From Streptomyces spinoverrucosus (GTDB lineage Bacteria > Actinomycetota > Actinomycetes > Streptomycetales > Streptomycetaceae): DNA of 64,000 bases. The DNA lies in NCBI RefSeq assembly GCF_015712165.1, contig NZ_JADPZX010000001.1:6584001-6648000 (forward strand), written 5' to 3'. A model generated the notes under the pieces. It ran no database searches, was not told where the DNA came from, and saw nothing but the letters and a program-made list of their open reading frames with translations. Positions 8,961-17,982 of this stretch are shown here, in pieces (positions within the stretch are counted from its first letter, which is position 1; each line of letters starts with the position of its first letter). Position numbers and translations under genes: made by a program.

Positions 8961-9097
8961 TCCCGACACCTCCCTGTCGTATGGCGTTGTCCCGTTGTCC
9001 ACAGGCTGCTGTGCGCTCCCGGAGGCATGTGCGAGCATGAAGAGGACGCCAAGGAGAAAAGACACGGGCCCGCCCCGGAATGAATCCACGGCCCCGC

Positions 9098-9109
9098 CGG
9101 TTGCAACCG
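9098..9109. promoter_or_regulatory. 12-bp palindrome upstream of erpA
   Basis: CGGTTGCAACCG is a perfect palindrome 39 bases before the erpA start codon. It may be an operator in the leader of the Fe-S carrier gene. No regulator is assigned. Confidence 0.35.
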
Positions 9110-9147
9110 TCGGCAAGCAGTCTCCGTACAACCCGGGAGAGATGTAG

Positions 9148-9504
9148 ATGTCCGTATCGGACGAGACCACCACCGTCACCGACGGCATCATCCTGACCGA
9201 CGCCGCCGCGTCCAAGGTCAAGGCGCTGCTCGACCAGGAAGGCCGCGACGACCTCGCGCTGCGCGTCGCCGTCCAGCCCGGCGGCTGCTCCGGCCTGCGC
9301 TACCAGCTCTTCTTCGACGAGCGCTCGCTCGACGGCGACGTGGAGAAGGACTTCGGTGGGGTCAAGGTCGTCACCGACCGGATGAGCGCTCCCTACCTGG
9401 GCGGCGCGACCATCGACTTCGTGGACACCATCGAGAAGCAGGGCTTCACGATCGACAACCCGAACGCGACGGGTTCCTGCGCCTGCGGCGACTCCTTCAG
9501 CTGA
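9148..9504 (+). CDS. erpA: A-type Fe-S carrier protein (ErpA/IscA/HesB family)
   Basis: The 118-residue protein has the three cluster-binding cysteines of A-type carriers: C47 in QPGGCSGLRYQ, and C111 and C113 in GSCACGDSFS. It delivers Fe-S clusters to apo-enzymes; the divergent NadA and the nearby Rieske protein are plausible clients. GGGAGAG precedes the ATG. Confidence 0.93.
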   Translation: MSVSDETTTVTDGIILTDAAASKVKALLDQEGRDDLALRVAVQPGGCSGLRYQLFFDERSLDGDVEKDFGGVKVVTDRMSAPYLGGATIDFVDTIEKQGFTIDNPNATGSCACGDSFS

Positions 9505-9520
9505 CCCACAGGTGTGAGTG

Positions 9521-9555
9521 AAGGCGGCGGCCCCCTCCGAGGGGACCGCCGCCTT
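9521..9555. terminator. Bidirectional terminator after erpA
   Basis: AAGGCGGCGG (9521-9530) pairs with CCGCCGCCTT (9546-9555), with an inner CCCCT/AGGGG pairing. It lies between the convergent erpA and the large membrane-protein gene. Confidence 0.85.
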
Positions 9556-9568
9556 CTTCCTGTCATGG

Positions 9569-11473
9569 TCACTGGGGCAGCCGGGCTCCCGGCTTCTCAA
9601 GCGGAACGCCCTTGCCGTCCGAGCCGACCACCTTCCGGTCACCGAGCGGCTCGTCCAGCTGCACGGTCCGGTAGTGGACCTTGGCGATCAGGATGCAGAC
9701 CTTGTCCGGCCACGGCTTCTCGGTCACCGTCACGGTCACCTTGTCGGACCCCTCGACCGCCTTCGCCTCGTAGTCGGCACACACCCCGCCCGTGAAGCTC
9801 ACGGTCAGCTCCCGGCCCTCGGCGGTGTAGCCCTCCACCTGGACGTCCCGGGCGCGCGGCGCGTCCCCGGGCTCGGACGGGCGCGGACTGACCTGCCCGC
9901 CCGACTGGGTCGAGGCCAGGTACTTCGGGTCGATCGCCGGATACGTCACCGTGAAGCTGTCCTGCGCCCCCGGCGCCCTGACCTCGAACAGCCAGGACGG
10001 CACCAGCGCCGGCCGGGCGTCCACCGAGTGCGAGGCCAGCCCGAACACCGCCTCCTCGACGGCGATCCGCTCCTGCTTGGGCGCGCCGGTCGCCGCACCG
10101 CAGGACGCGTCGCCCTCCAGCGGTACGGGGCTGGCGCAGCCGCCGATGCCGGCGCGCGGGGCGGGGCCCTGCGCCGCGTTCATCAGCTCCAGCGTCCGCT
10201 CCGCGCTCAGCACGGGGTACGTCGCCCCCTTCACCGGCGCCGTCAACTGGCCGCTGGCGGCCACCACGTCGCCCTGGGCGCCGACCGTGACCCCGGTCGG
10301 CCAGCCGTACGTCGGCAGCCCGCCGACCACCGGATCGGCGTTCACGACTCGCTGCGCGCCCATGACCTGGCCGGCGTCCACCTTGGCGGAGTCCTGCCCG
10401 ACCGCCTTCAGGATCGGCGCGGCCGCCTTCCTCGCCGCCTCCTCGCTCACCGGATCGACGGAACCGGCGGAGGGGCCCTTGGCGCACGTCGTGGTGCCCT
10501 GGCAGTTGTCGGTGCCGGGGGCGTACCGGTGGAAGGTCCAGGTGCCGGGCGCCTGCCGGTTCACCTGGAGGCTGGGGCCCTGACCGTCCTGGCCGCCGAT
10601 CTTCCAGGCCTGCCCTTCGGCGACCGGCGTCCCGGCCAGGTCGAGCGCCTCGGCGAGCCGCGCCACGTCCTCCTGGGTGACCTCGCCCTTCGGCCAGTGC
10701 ACGGCCGCCGAGCGCGGGCCGTCCGGGAGGGTTCCGTCGGCCTTGTAGGTGACGCCGTTCGGGTCGGGTTCGCCGGGGGCGATGCCGTTCGGGGTGCCGG
10801 AGGAGTAGCCGTCGAGGGCGAGCGGCGGGGGAGTGCCGTTCCCCGCCGGGGCACCGGACCCCGTACCGCTGCCGGAGCCGCCACCGGCCGACGCCGCGAG
10901 ATAGGCTCCGCCGCCTCCCACCAGCAGCACGGCGGCGGCGACGGAGGCGATGACAGCGGGGGAGCGACGGCGGGCGGGACGGACGGCGTCCCCCTGGCCC
11001 GGCTCCTCGCGGGTGACGTCGTGATCGGCGCCGGGTTCGGGGTGCGCGGCGTCCTGATCGGCGTCGCGCTCGTGATGGGCGGCGTCCTGATCGGCGCCGG
11101 GCGCGTGATGGGCGGCGTCCTGATCGGCGCCGGGCTCGTGAAGGGTTGCGGTCTGATCGGCGCCGGGCTCGTGAAGGGTTGCGTCCTGTTCGGCGCGCTG
11201 GTCTTCGCGGGCGGTGTCCTGATCGGCGCCGGATTCGTCAGGGGTTGCGTCCTGTTCGGCGTCGGGCGCGTGAAGGGTTGCGTCCTGATCGGCGCCCTGC
11301 TCCTCGCCGGCGGTGTCCTGATCGGCGCCTTCCTCGGCGGTCCCGGAGGCAGGCGCGTCCCCAGAGGCGTGCGCCTCCTCCGAAGCCCGCGCGTCCTCCG
11401 AGCCCCGCCGGGAGGCCTGCGCGCCGGTCCCGCCCGCGACGTCGTCGTCGTTGTCGGGTCGCTCGGTGTTCAC
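9569..11473 (-). CDS. Repeat-containing membrane-anchored protein of unknown function
   Basis: The 634-residue protein has a disordered acidic and His-rich N-terminal part with an 11-residue repeat (type GADQDATLHEP) in about eight copies. One membrane segment follows near residues 165-185 (SPAVIASVAAAVLLVGGGGAYLA), then a Ser/Gly linker and an extracytoplasmic domain of about 430 residues with cysteines at QGTTTCAKG, GCASPV, ASCGAA and VCADYE. The GTG at 11473 is supported by AAGGAG 7 bases upstream. I recognise it only as a conserved Streptomyces hypothetical; no enzymatic motif was seen. Confidence 0.85.
   Translation of the reverse strand: MNTERPDNDDDVAGGTGAQASRRGSEDARASEEAHASGDAPASGTAEEGADQDTAGEEQGADQDATLHAPDAEQDATPDESGADQDTAREDQRAEQDATLHEPGADQTATLHEPGADQDAAHHAPGADQDAAHHERDADQDAAHPEPGADHDVTREEPGQGDAVRPARRRSPAVIASVAAAVLLVGGGGAYLAASAGGGSGSGTGSGAPAGNGTPPPLALDGYSSGTPNGIAPGEPDPNGVTYKADGTLPDGPRSAAVHWPKGEVTQEDVARLAEALDLAGTPVAEGQAWKIGGQDGQGPSLQVNRQAPGTWTFHRYAPGTDNCQGTTTCAKGPSAGSVDPVSEEAARKAAAPILKAVGQDSAKVDAGQVMGAQRVVNADPVVGGLPTYGWPTGVTVGAQGDVVAASGQLTAPVKGATYPVLSAERTLELMNAAQGPAPRAGIGGCASPVPLEGDASCGAATGAPKQERIAVEEAVFGLASHSVDARPALVPSWLFEVRAPGAQDSFTVTYPAIDPKYLASTQSGGQVSPRPSEPGDAPRARDVQVEGYTAEGRELTVSFTGGVCADYEAKAVEGSDKVTVTVTEKPWPDKVCILIAKVHYRTVQLDEPLGDRKVVGSDGKGVPLEKPGARLPQ
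11049..11329 (-). repeat. 33-bp in-frame minisatellite
   Basis: Eight complete 33-bp units and one partial unit lie head to tail (units start at 11049 and every 33 bases to 11280, partial from 11313). Each plus-strand unit begins GCGTCCTGATCGGCG or a close variant. The period is a multiple of three, so copy-number change adds or removes 11 residues without breaking the reading frame. Confidence 0.9.
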
Positions 11474-11588
11474 CGCATCGCTCCTTCGGCTGCACAGCTC
11501 ACGCTGGTGGGTCGTATCCCGTATCCCCTTTACGGGGGACAGCGATGGGACGCAGCGGGGGAGCGCGCGGTTCCCGGAGCGGATCCGC

Positions 11589-11798
11589 TCAGTCGCCGTA
11601 GTCCGACATCGCGTCCAGCAGCCGGGCCGACTTCGGCGGCACGGTCACCCCGTGGATCAGCGACGGCGGGACCGGGCGGGTGACACCCCGGTCCGGGGCC
11701 GACCAGTGCGGGACCATCCGGGCGCAGTCGCCGCGCAGCGAGGCCAGGTCGCCCTCCAGGTCGGCGGGCGTGGGGGCCGGGTCGTCGAGTTTCGTCAT
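11589..11798 (-). CDS. Small conserved hypothetical protein
   Basis: This 69-residue soluble protein starts MTKLDDPAPTPADLEGDLASLRGDCARMV and ends PPKSARLLDAMSDYGD. Codon use is typical for the genome, with an ATG start and GTG/ATG codons in good context. I recall small proteins of this type beside the PfkB kinase in streptomycetes, but no function is known. It may share a transcript with the repeat protein gene downstream. Confidence 0.65.
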   Translation of the reverse strand: MTKLDDPAPTPADLEGDLASLRGDCARMVPHWSAPDRGVTRPVPPSLIHGVTVPPKSARLLDAMSDYGD

Positions 11799-12005
11799 AG
11801 CCGCACCGTAGGCACGCCGAGGCAGGCGAAGAAAGATCTACTATCGGGTAGTTTTGGTGGCTTCGAAGCCGTCCGCCCGCCTCATGTCCGCCGCATGGCC
11901 GACTCCGGGCGTTCTCCCCACACCATCGAGCCATCCGCTTCAGCGTCACCGCCGCAACCGGGTAGCGTGAATCGTCAACCCCCTCCACCCGGGAGATTCC
12001 ACGCC

Positions 12006-12980
12006 GTGCGCATCGCAGTCACCGGCTCCATCGCCACCGACCACCTCATGACCTTCCCCGGCCGCTTCGCCGACCAGCTCGTCGCGGACCAGCTGCACAC
12101 GGTCTCGCTGTCGTTCCTGGTCGACAAGCTCGATGTCCGCCGGGGTGGCGTGGGCGCCAACATCGCCTTCGGGATGGGCCAGCTCGGAACCCGGCCGATC
12201 CTCGTCGGTGCCGCCGGCGCCGACTTCGACGAGTACCGTGCCTGGCTGGACCGGCACGGCGTCGACACCGCCTCCGTGCGCATCTCCGAGACCCTGCACA
12301 CCGCCCGCTTCGTGTGCACCACGGACGCCGACCACAACCAGATCGGCTCCTTCTACACGGGCGCCATGAGCGAGGCCCGCCTGATCGAGCTGAAGACCGT
12401 CGCGGACCGCGTCGGCGGCCTCGACCTCGTCCTGATCGGCGCCGACGACCCCGAGGCGATGCTCCGGCACACCGAGGAGTGCCGCTCCCGCAACATCTCG
12501 TTCGCCGCCGACTTCTCCCAGCAGATCGCCCGCATGGACGGCGAGGAGATCCGGATACTGCTGGACGGGGCGACGTACCTCTTCTCCAACGAGTACGAGA
12601 AGGGCCTCATCGAAAGCAAGACCGGCTGGAGCGACGAGGAGATCCTCGGCAAGGTCGGCCACCGCGTCACCACCCTCGGCGCCCGGGGCGTGCGCATCGA
12701 GCGGGCCGGCGAGGACCCGATCGAGGTCGGCTGCCCGGAGGAGGAGCGCAAGGCCGACCCCACCGGCGTCGGCGACGCCTTCCGCGCCGGGTTCCTGTCG
12801 GGGCTTGCCTGGGGGGTCTCCCTGGAGCGGGCCGCGCAGGTGGGCTGCATGCTGGCGACGCTGGTCATCGAGACCGTCGGCACGCAGGAGTACGCGTTGC
12901 GCCGGGCGCACTTCATGGACCGGTTCACCAAGGCGTACGGTCACGAGGCCGCCGCCGAGGTCCAGGCGCAACTCGTCTAG
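12006..12980 (+). CDS. PfkB/ribokinase-family carbohydrate or nucleoside kinase
   Basis: The 324-residue protein has both PfkB signatures: the N-terminal glycine-rich element (RRGGVGANIAFGMGQLG) and the C-terminal DPTGVGDAFRAGF with the catalytic Asp. The overall pattern resembles actinobacterial adenosine-kinase-like sugar kinases, so the substrate could be a nucleoside or sugar. The GTG at 12006 follows GGGAGA; a TAGCGT -10-like element sits about 40 bases upstream. It converges on the desulfurase gene. Confidence 0.9.
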   Translation: MRIAVTGSIATDHLMTFPGRFADQLVADQLHTVSLSFLVDKLDVRRGGVGANIAFGMGQLGTRPILVGAAGADFDEYRAWLDRHGVDTASVRISETLHTARFVCTTDADHNQIGSFYTGAMSEARLIELKTVADRVGGLDLVLIGADDPEAMLRHTEECRSRNISFAADFSQQIARMDGEEIRILLDGATYLFSNEYEKGLIESKTGWSDEEILGKVGHRVTTLGARGVRIERAGEDPIEVGCPEEERKADPTGVGDAFRAGFLSGLAWGVSLERAAQVGCMLATLVIETVGTQEYALRRAHFMDRFTKAYGHEAAAEVQAQLV

Positions 12981-12983
12981 TTT

Positions 12984-13056
12984 CGTCTGCGGGTGCGTGG
13001 GGCTGGTCGCGCGCACGCGGCGGTAGCCGCCTATCGATACAGCCCCGCGCCCCCGG
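12984..13056. repeat. Streptomyces-type intergenic repeat, copy A
   Basis: The block contains TGCGGGTGCGTGGGGCTGG then TCGCGC and later CAGCCCCGCGCCCC. It shares its core with blocks near 14457, 19274 and 53584 in this window. It lies between two convergent genes and can fold, so it may act as a terminator. Confidence 0.55.
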
Positions 13057-13061
13057 GTGGG

Positions 13062-14438
13062 TCACAGCGCCCGGCGGACCACGTAAGCCGTTCCCTTTTC
13101 TGCCGGCTCCTCGCCTACGTATTCGTGGCCCCGCATCGCGCACCACGCCGGGATGTCCAGCCTCGCCGCCTCGTCGTCCGCGAGCACCCGCACCGTGCCG
13201 CCCACCGGCACGTCCCCGATGACCTTGGCCAGCTCGATCACCGGGATGGGGCAGAGCTTGCCCACCGCGTCCACGACGAGCACGTCCTCCCGTACGACCG
13301 TGCTGGGCGTCGGCGCCCCGAGCTTCTCCCGGACCGCCGCGACCGCCCCCGGCAGCACCTGAAGGAACCGGTCGACGTCCTCCGCCGCCGCCCCGAGCGG
13401 CAGCGACACCCGCACGTTGCCCTCGCTCAGCACCCCCATCGCCTTCAGCACATGGCTCGGCGTCAGCGTGCTGCTCGTGCAGGACGATCCGGACGAGACG
13501 GAGAAACCGGCGCGGTCCAACTCGTGCAGCAGAGTCTCCCCGTCGACATAGAGACACGAGAACGTGACGATCCCCGGCAGTCGCCGCTGCGGATCGCCCA
13601 CCACCTCGACGTCCCCCAGCAGTTCCGGAACCCGCGCCCGGATCCGGTCCGTCAGTTCCCGCAGTCGTACCGACTCCTGCGCCACCTCGGCCCGAACGGC
13701 CCGCAGTGAGGCCGCCGCCGCGACGATCGCCGGGATGTTCTCGAACCCGGCGGCCCGCCCCGACTCCCGCTCGTCCGCGGGCCCTTGCGGCGCGAACCGG
13801 ACCCCCTTGCGCACCACCAGCAGCCCCACGCCCGAAGGCCCGCCCCACTTGTGGGCGCTGGCCGTCAGCAGCGACCAGTCGCCGGCCACCGGCCCCCACC
13901 CCAGCGACTGCGCCGCGTCCACCAGCAACGGCACCCCGGCCTCCCGGCACACCGACGCCACCTCGGCCACCGGCTGCACGGTCCCCACCTCGTGGTTGGC
14001 GGACTGCAGACACGCCAGCGCGGTGTCGGGCCGCAGCGCCTCGGCGTACCCCTCCGCCCGCACGGCGCCTTCCCGGCCCACCGCAACCTGAGTGGTCGTA
14101 CCGCCGTCCGCCTCGTGCACCTCAGCCGCATGGAGCACCGAGGAGTGTTCGACCGCTGACACGATCAGGTGACGTCCGACGCGCCGCCGCCCGGCCAACG
14201 CCCCCGCGACACCCGTGTGCACGGCCCGCGTCCCGGACGACGTGAACACCAACTCGTCCGGCCGGCAACCGACCGCCTCCGCGGCGGCCTCCCGGGCGGC
14301 ATCGAGCAGCAACCGCGCCCGCCGCCCCTCCCGATACAACCGCGCGGGATCGGCCCACCCTTCATCCAGCGAGGCCTGCAGCGCCTGCCGCGCGACAGGG
14401 TGAAGCGGAGCGGCGGAGGCAGCGTCGAAGTAACCCAT
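13062..14438 (-). CDS. Cysteine desulfurase fused to a C-terminal TusA/SirA domain
   Basis: Residues 1 to about 375 form a class V aminotransferase-fold cysteine desulfurase, with the PLP lysine K197 in TASAHKWGGPSG and the persulfide cysteine C320 in SVSSGSSCTSS. Residues about 385-458 form a TusA-like sulfur-transfer domain with the CPxP motif (KLCPIPVIELAK, catalytic C396). The fusion would pass sulfur from C320 to C396 within one chain, for thio-modification or cofactor sulfuration; this is inference from the two families. It is transcribed away from the cta genes. Confidence 0.93.
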   Translation of the reverse strand: MGYFDAASAAPLHPVARQALQASLDEGWADPARLYREGRRARLLLDAAREAAAEAVGCRPDELVFTSSGTRAVHTGVAGALAGRRRVGRHLIVSAVEHSSVLHAAEVHEADGGTTTQVAVGREGAVRAEGYAEALRPDTALACLQSANHEVGTVQPVAEVASVCREAGVPLLVDAAQSLGWGPVAGDWSLLTASAHKWGGPSGVGLLVVRKGVRFAPQGPADERESGRAAGFENIPAIVAAAASLRAVRAEVAQESVRLRELTDRIRARVPELLGDVEVVGDPQRRLPGIVTFSCLYVDGETLLHELDRAGFSVSSGSSCTSSTLTPSHVLKAMGVLSEGNVRVSLPLGAAAEDVDRFLQVLPGAVAAVREKLGAPTPSTVVREDVLVVDAVGKLCPIPVIELAKVIGDVPVGGTVRVLADDEAARLDIPAWCAMRGHEYVGEEPAEKGTAYVVRRAL

Positions 14439-14456
14439 ACGCCAACGCTAAATCGC

Positions 14457-14548
14457 CGTGCGGGTACTCGTCCCTCGGGGGCGCGGGGCCGTGACTTCAG
14501 CGGCTCCGCCGCGGGGCGCGAGCAACCCCAACCACCCGCACTTCGCCG
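14457..14548. repeat. Streptomyces-type intergenic repeat, copy B
   Basis: GTGCGGGTACTCGTCCC, GGGGCGCGGGG and CAACCACCCGCACTTCG share the order and core words of the other intergenic repeat copies and can fold on themselves. It lies between divergent genes here, unlike copies A and C. Confidence 0.45.
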
Positions 14549-14644
14549 CACAAGTCGCACCCCCCGGCGCATTAGGCCCCCTTCGGCTGACCCAGCGGCG
14601 CGTACAGGCACCCCTCCCCGCGAACCCCCGGAGGGCGTCGGCTA

Positions 14645-14673
14645 GGGTTTGGTCCGCATAAACATCCAAACCC
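14645..14673. promoter_or_regulatory. Inverted repeat in the ctaC upstream region
   Basis: GGGTTTGG (14645-14652) and CCAAACCC (14666-14673) form a perfect 8-bp dyad with a 13-base spacer, beginning inside the TAGGGT -10-like element (14643-14648). It is a candidate operator or 5'-UTR hairpin for the cta operon, about 80 bases upstream of ctaC. Confidence 0.45.
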
Positions 14674-14752
14674 CTGCCCGACGCAGGGCGGCGACCGACC
14701 AGCGAGAAGGCCGCAGCCGACCGCGCGGGCGAGACTCTCGGGAAGGCGCTAC

Positions 14753-15712
14753 GTGAGTCCCAACGGCTCCGACCGCTCGCCGCGGCGCCCGATGCGGCGG
14801 AAGCTGCTGCAGGCACTGACCGCGGGCCTGGTCCTGGCGACCGCCACCGGTTGCACATGGGAGGACTTCCCCCGCCTTGGTATGCCCACCCCCACCACGG
14901 AGGAGGCGCCGATCGTCCTCTCCCTCTGGCAGGGCTCCTGGGCTGCCGCGCTCGCCGTCGGCGTGCTGGTGTGGGGCCTCATTGTGTGGAGTGCGATCTT
15001 CCACCGGCGCAGCCGCACCAAGGTGGAGGTTCCTCCGCAGACCCGGTACAACGTGCCGATCGAGGCGCTGTACACGGTCGTTCCGATCATCATCGTCTCG
15101 GTCCTCTTCTACTTCACGGCCCGCGACGAGACGAAGCTCCTCGACATGTCGAAGAAGCCCGACGTCACGGTGAACGTGGTCGGCTTCCAGTGGAGCTGGT
15201 GCTTCAACTACATCGAGAACGTCGAAGGTTCGACGGGCGACGCCAGGACCGCCCCGGCCCTGGACGCCATTCCGGACCGCTACAAGAAGGAGTTCCCGGC
15301 GGACGCCGGCGGGGTCTACACCTGCGGCACGCCGGGTGAGCGGAACCCGCAGACGGGCAACCCGGGCCCCACCCTCTGGCTTCCCGAGGGCAAGACGGTC
15401 CGCTTCGTCCTCACCTCGCGTGACGTCATCCACTCCTTCTGGGTGGTGCCGTTCCTGATGAAGCAGGACGTCATCCCGGGCCACACCAACGCCTTCCAGG
15501 TGACCCCCAACAAGGAGGGCACCTTCCTGGGCAAGTGCGCCGAGCTCTGCGGCGTCGACCACTCCCGGATGCTGTTCAACGTGAAGGTCGTCTCCCAGGA
15601 GCGCTACGAGCAGCACCTTCAGGAGCTCGCCCGCAAGGGCCAGACCGGTTACGTTCCCGCCGGCATCGAGCAGACGGACCACGAGAAGGAGCGGGAGGTG
15701 AACCAGCTGTGA
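14753..15712 (+). CDS. ctaC: Cytochrome c oxidase (aa3) subunit II
   Basis: The 319-residue precursor has a signal with a lipobox-like ATGC (C34), two transmembrane helices (about 60-82 and 104-122) and an extracytoplasmic cupredoxin domain. The CuA ligands are visible: H227 (DVIHSFW), C262, E264 and C266 in [13 protein letters not shown]270 and M273. It accepts electrons from the diheme cytochrome QcrC in the bcc-aa3 supercomplex. It starts with GTG and ends overlapping the ctaD start as GTGA. Confidence 0.97.
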   Translation: MSPNGSDRSPRRPMRRKLLQALTAGLVLATATGCTWEDFPRLGMPTPTTEEAPIVLSLWQGSWAAALAVGVLVWGLIVWSAIFHRRSRTKVEVPPQTRYNVPIEALYTVVPIIIVSVLFYFTARDETKLLDMSKKPDVTVNVVGFQWSWCFNYIENVEGSTGDARTAPALDAIPDRYKKEFPADAGGVYTCGTPGERNPQTGNPGPTLWLPEGKTVRFVLTSRDVIHSFWVVPFLMKQDVIPGHTNAFQVTPNKEGTFLGKCAELCGVDHSRMLFNVKVVSQERYEQHLQELARKGQTGYVPAGIEQTDHEKEREVNQL

Positions 15713-17442
15713 GCATCCTCAACGAACCCGCGGGTGCCGCCGAGGCCGGCTCCTACGAGAACGAACTGCCGGTCCGGCGCAAGCAGCCCGGCAACGTCAT
15801 CGTCAAGTGGCTGACGACCACCGACCACAAGACGATCGGCACGCTGTACCTGGCCACCTCGTTCGCGTTCTTCTGCATCGGTGGCGTGATGGCGCTCTTC
15901 ATGCGCGCCGAGCTCGCCCGCCCGGGTACGCAGATCATGTCGAACGAGCAGTTCAACCAGGCGTTCACGATGCACGGCACGATCATGCTGCTGATGTTCG
16001 CGACGCCGCTGTTCGCCGGTTTCGCCAACTGGATCATGCCGCTGCAGATCGGCGCGCCCGACGTGGCGTTCCCGCGGCTGAACATGTTCGCCTACTGGCT
16101 GTACCTCTTCGGCTCGCTGATCGCGGTGGCCGGCTTCCTCACCCCGCAGGGTGCGGCCGACTTCGGCTGGTTCGCCTACTCCCCGCTGTCGGACGCGGTC
16201 CGCTCGCCGGGTGTCGGCGCCGACATGTGGATCATGGGTCTGGCCTTCTCCGGCTTCGGCACCATCCTCGGCTCGGTCAACTTCATCACCACGATCATCT
16301 GCATGCGCGCTCCCGGCATGACGATGTTCCGCATGCCGATCTTCACCTGGAACGTGCTGCTGACCGGTGTCCTGGTCCTGCTCGCCTTCCCGGTCCTCGC
16401 GGCGGCGCTGTTCGCCCTGGAGGCGGACCGCAAGTTCGGGGCGCACATCTTCGACTCGTCCAACGGTGGAGCGCTGCTGTGGCAGCACCTCTTCTGGTTC
16501 TTCGGCCATCCAGAGGTGTACATCATCGCGTTGCCGTTCTTCGGCATCATCAGTGAGGTCATCCCGGTCTTCTCCCGCAAGCCGATGTTCGGCTACTCGG
16601 GTCTGATCGCGGCGACCATCGCGATCGCGGGTCTGTCCGTGACGGTGTGGGCGCACCACATGTACGTCACCGGTGGTGTGCTGCTGCCGTTCTTCGCCTT
16701 CATGACGTTCCTCATCGCCGTACCCACCGGTGTGAAGTTCTTCAACTGGATCGGCACGATGTGGAAGGGCTCGCTGTCCTTCGAGACGCCGATGCTCTGG
16801 GCGACCGGCTTCCTGATCACCTTCACCTTCGGTGGTCTGACCGGTGTCATCCTGGCCTCGCCGCCGATGGACTTCCACGTCTCGGACTCGTACTTCGTGG
16901 TGGCGCACTTCCACTACGTGGTGTTCGGCACCGTCGTCTTCGCGATGTTCTCCGGCTTCCACTTCTGGTGGCCGAAGTGGACCGGCAAGATGCTCGACGA
17001 GCGGCTCGGCAAGATCACCTTCTGGACGCTGTTCATCGGCTTCCACGGCACCTTCCTGGTCCAGCACTGGCTGGGCGCCGAGGGCATGCCGCGCCGGTAC
17101 GCCGACTACCTGGCGGCCGACGGCTTCACCGCCCTGAACACGATCTCGACGATCAGCTCCTTCGTGCTCGGCCTGTCGGTCCTGCCGTTCTTCTACAACG
17201 TGTGGAAGACGGCCAAGTACGGCAAGCCGGTCGGCGTCGACGACCCGTGGGGCTACGGCCGCTCGCTGGAGTGGGCCACCTCCTGCCCGCCGCCGCGGCA
17301 CAACTTCCTCACCCTGCCGCGGATCCGCAGTGAATCCCCGGCGTTCGACCTGCACCACCCCGACATCGCCGCGCTCGAGGAGCTCGGCCACGGCGGGCAC
17401 GGTGCCAGCGCCCTCGCGGGTGGCAAGGAGGCCGGCAAGTGA
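15709..17442 (+). CDS. ctaD: Cytochrome c oxidase (aa3) subunit I
   Basis: The 577-residue, 12-helix catalytic subunit has the low-spin heme ligand H89 (AFTMHGTIM), the CuB site with His-Tyr pair in [13 protein letters not shown], the two His of VWAHHMY, and the heme a3 and a ligands in [11 protein letters not shown]. It reduces O2 and pumps protons. The GTG at 15709 overlaps the ctaC stop and gives the [10 protein letters not shown]-terminus; the stop overlaps the ctaF start. The three cta genes form one translationally coupled unit. Confidence 0.98.
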   Translation: MSILNEPAGAAEAGSYENELPVRRKQPGNVIVKWLTTTDHKTIGTLYLATSFAFFCIGGVMALFMRAELARPGTQIMSNEQFNQAFTMHGTIMLLMFATPLFAGFANWIMPLQIGAPDVAFPRLNMFAYWLYLFGSLIAVAGFLTPQGAADFGWFAYSPLSDAVRSPGVGADMWIMGLAFSGFGTILGSVNFITTIICMRAPGMTMFRMPIFTWNVLLTGVLVLLAFPVLAAALFALEADRKFGAHIFDSSNGGALLWQHLFWFFGHPEVYIIALPFFGIISEVIPVFSRKPMFGYSGLIAATIAIAGLSVTVWAHHMYVTGGVLLPFFAFMTFLIAVPTGVKFFNWIGTMWKGSLSFETPMLWATGFLITFTFGGLTGVILASPPMDFHVSDSYFVVAHFHYVVFGTVVFAMFSGFHFWWPKWTGKMLDERLGKITFWTLFIGFHGTFLVQHWLGAEGMPRRYADYLAADGFTALNTISTISSFVLGLSVLPFFYNVWKTAKYGKPVGVDDPWGYGRSLEWATSCPPPRHNFLTLPRIRSESPAFDLHHPDIAALEELGHGGHGASALAGGKEAGK

Positions 17443-17837
17443 AGATCCAGGGCAAGATGTTCATCTGGCTGAGCGTCTTCATCCTCGCCATGGCGATCGT
17501 CTATGGCTTGTGGTCGAAGGAGCCGGCCGGCACCACCGCCCTCTTCCTGGCCTTCGGCCTGGCCATCATGATCGGCTTCTACCTCGGCTTCACCGCCAAG
17601 CGGGTCGACACCGGCGCCCAGGACAACAAGGAGGCCGACGTCGCGGACGACGCGGGCGAGCTGGGCTTCTTCAGCCCCCACAGCTGGCAGCCGCTGTCCC
17701 TGGGCATCGGCGGCGCCCTCGCCTTCCTCGGTGTCGCGGTCGGCTGGTGGCTGCTGTACTTCTCCGCCCCGCTGATCCTGATCGGCATCTGGGGCTGGGT
17801 CTTCGAGTACTACCGCGGTGAGAACCGCACCCAGTAA
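17439..17837 (+). CDS. ctaF: Actinobacterial cytochrome c oxidase subunit IV
   Basis: The 132-residue protein has four predicted membrane helices (two near 8-24 and 32-50, two near 88-122) with a short acidic loop. This is the layout of the actinobacteria-specific fourth subunit (CtaF). It overlaps the end of ctaD by 4 bases and begins with GTG. It has no redox ligands; its role is structural in the aa3 oxidase. Confidence 0.94.
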   Translation: MKIQGKMFIWLSVFILAMAIVYGLWSKEPAGTTALFLAFGLAIMIGFYLGFTAKRVDTGAQDNKEADVADDAGELGFFSPHSWQPLSLGIGGALAFLGVAVGWWLLYFSAPLILIGIWGWVFEYYRGENRTQ

Positions 17838-17859
17838 CAGTCGGCGCCGAGCGCTCCAG

Positions 17860-17895
17860 GAGCCCGGACTCTCCGTCAGGAGGGTCCGGGCTCCC
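17860..17895 (+). terminator. Terminator of the ctaCDF operon
   Basis: GGAGCCCGGAC (17860-17870) pairs perfectly with GTCCGGGCTCC (17885-17895) and is followed by CTCGTTCTGT. It separates ctaCDF from the transpeptidase gene. Confidence 0.85.
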
Positions 17896-17982
17896 TCGTT
17901 CTGTCCTTCACACCCACGGACGGAGTCACCCGTCCGGATGACTCACCGCGCCGAGCCTGACGAACCTTCCTAGCGTGAAGGC

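Larger units (their letters stand above)
8806..9147. other. Divergent regulatory region nadA / erpA
   Basis: The 342-base region between the two starts holds an AT-richer patch near 8875-8915 that likely contains the nadA promoter (TATGAT read leftward at 8907-8912). Two inverted repeats and a 12-bp palindrome are listed separately. No additional gene with credible coding character was found. Confidence 0.5.
14439..14752. other. Divergent region upstream of ctaC
   Basis: This 314-base region between the desulfurase-TusA gene and ctaC holds a Streptomyces-type intergenic repeat in its left part and a TAGGGT element with an overlapping inverted repeat in its right part. No credible gene was seen. 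Confidence 0.5.

Noticed and set aside
11049..11329. A CRISPR-like array
   Set aside because: The 33-bp units are directly contiguous without spacers and lie in frame inside a gene, so this is a coding minisatellite.
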